Shown: piece by piece, positions 4,830-5,226 of the stretch
Layout of the letters: every line of letters starts with the position of its first letter
How positions within the stretch are numbered: the first letter of the stretch is position 1
Assembly: GCA_016839865.1 (NCBI GenBank)
Contig: JAEOTN010000076.1
Location: 1 to 5,226 of the forward strand
Source: Promethearchaeota archaeon
Lineage (GTDB): Archaea > Asgardarchaeota > Lokiarchaeia > Sigynarchaeales > MK-D1
Reading direction: 5' to 3'
Length of the DNA: 5,226 nucleotides
The notes under the pieces: generated by a model
What the model was told of the DNA's origin: nothing
The model's database searches: none
What the model saw: the letters and a program-made list of their open reading frames with translations, nothing else
Program-made: the position numbers and the translations under genes

Positions 4830-5226
4830 ATGAAAAATAAAAAAAACAGAACTTACTCTCTAGTATTTCTCACATTTTCATTGGTAGTTATTTCATTAGT
4901 TTTATCGAATCCAATGAATGTTTCGTCATTCAATAATCCCAATTCAGCTGTGGAACGTGGTCCCATAGTTATTGATGGAAATGTTGCGTTAGATTCGTTT
5001 TGTTCAGGAGATGGCACTGATGGGTTATCCTGGGAAACAGCACATGTGATTCAAAATTTTGAGATTGATGCAGGAAATGATGAAGCATTAGTCATAGAAA
5101 ATACAAATAGGTATTTGATTATTCAAAATTGCGAACTCAAAGGTGCAAGAGAGGGATATGGAGCAGTGCGTTTTGATATTTGTGAGAACATCAATATTAC
5201 TCTATGCACCATAACAGGCGGTAATT
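4830..5226 (+). CDS. Secreted right-handed beta-helix protein (3' partial)
   Basis: The ATG at 4830 opens a frame that runs through the window end, giving 132 residues. The N-terminus is basic (KNKKNR, 2-7) followed by a hydrophobic stretch (about 10-26), a Sec-type signal peptide or membrane anchor. From residue 45 the chain reads GPIVIDGNVALDSFCSGDGT and GLSWETAHVIQNFEI, the opening style of NosD-like parallel beta-helix proteins. Rung-like repeats follow: ALVIENTNRYLIIQNCELKG (86-105) and VRFDICENINITLCTITGG (113-131). It is therefore expected outside the cell or at the surface, perhaps binding or cleaving carbohydrate, but no catalytic site is visible in the part present. Large families of such proteins are typical of Lokiarchaeia. 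It is divergent from the winged-helix gene and is probably not part of the conjugation system. A weak AAGGA lies 14 bases before the start. Confidence 0.8.
   Translation, partial: MKNKKNRTYSLVFLTFSLVVISLVLSNPMNVSSFNNPNSAVERGPIVIDGNVALDSFCSGDGTDGLSWETAHVIQNFEIDAGNDEALVIENTNRYLIIQNCELKGAREGYGAVRFDICENINITLCTITGGN

Overview
The window looks like chromosomal DNA from an archaeon, most likely an Asgard archaeon of the Lokiarchaeia type. This is an inference from gene content. Ubiquitin-fold modifier, E1, E2 and JAMM protease genes sit together. A degenerate small GTPase is next to them. A secreted beta-helix protein carries the N-terminal style common in Lokiarchaeal genomes. A TATA-type promoter is visible, and the DNA is AT-rich with short intergenic gaps. 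No rRNA, tRNA, CRISPR array or insertion sequence was seen.

Layout: a plus-strand cluster (1-2915) encodes a Ras-like, degenerate GTPase with a helical C-terminal half (5' end outside the window), a JAMM/MPN+ metalloprotease, an E1-like activating enzyme and an E2 conjugating enzyme. The gaps are 13, 26 and at most 35 bases. Converging on it, only 9 bases beyond the E2 stop, is a minus-strand gene for an 84-residue ubiquitin-like protein ending exactly in Gly-Gly. Upstream of that, also on the minus strand, is a 445-residue protein with at least two, probably three, winged-helix units and a helical C-terminus. A divergent intergenic region of 236 bases follows, with a good TATA box for the winged-helix gene and a perfect 10-bp inverted repeat. 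Then comes the 5' part of a secreted right-handed beta-helix protein, cut by the window end.

How the genes fit together: the E1 would adenylate the exposed Gly-Gly terminus of the modifier and pass it to the E2 cysteine. The JAMM protease would remove it from targets. Because the modifier is encoded already mature, the protease is not needed for precursor processing. No RING-type E3 is present. The winged-helix protein is therefore either a regulator of the locus or, more speculatively, a scaffold-type ligase partner in the manner of eukaryotic UFL1. The GTPase is the least explained member and could be a target, a regulator or an unrelated operon neighbour. The beta-helix protein is probably unrelated to the system.
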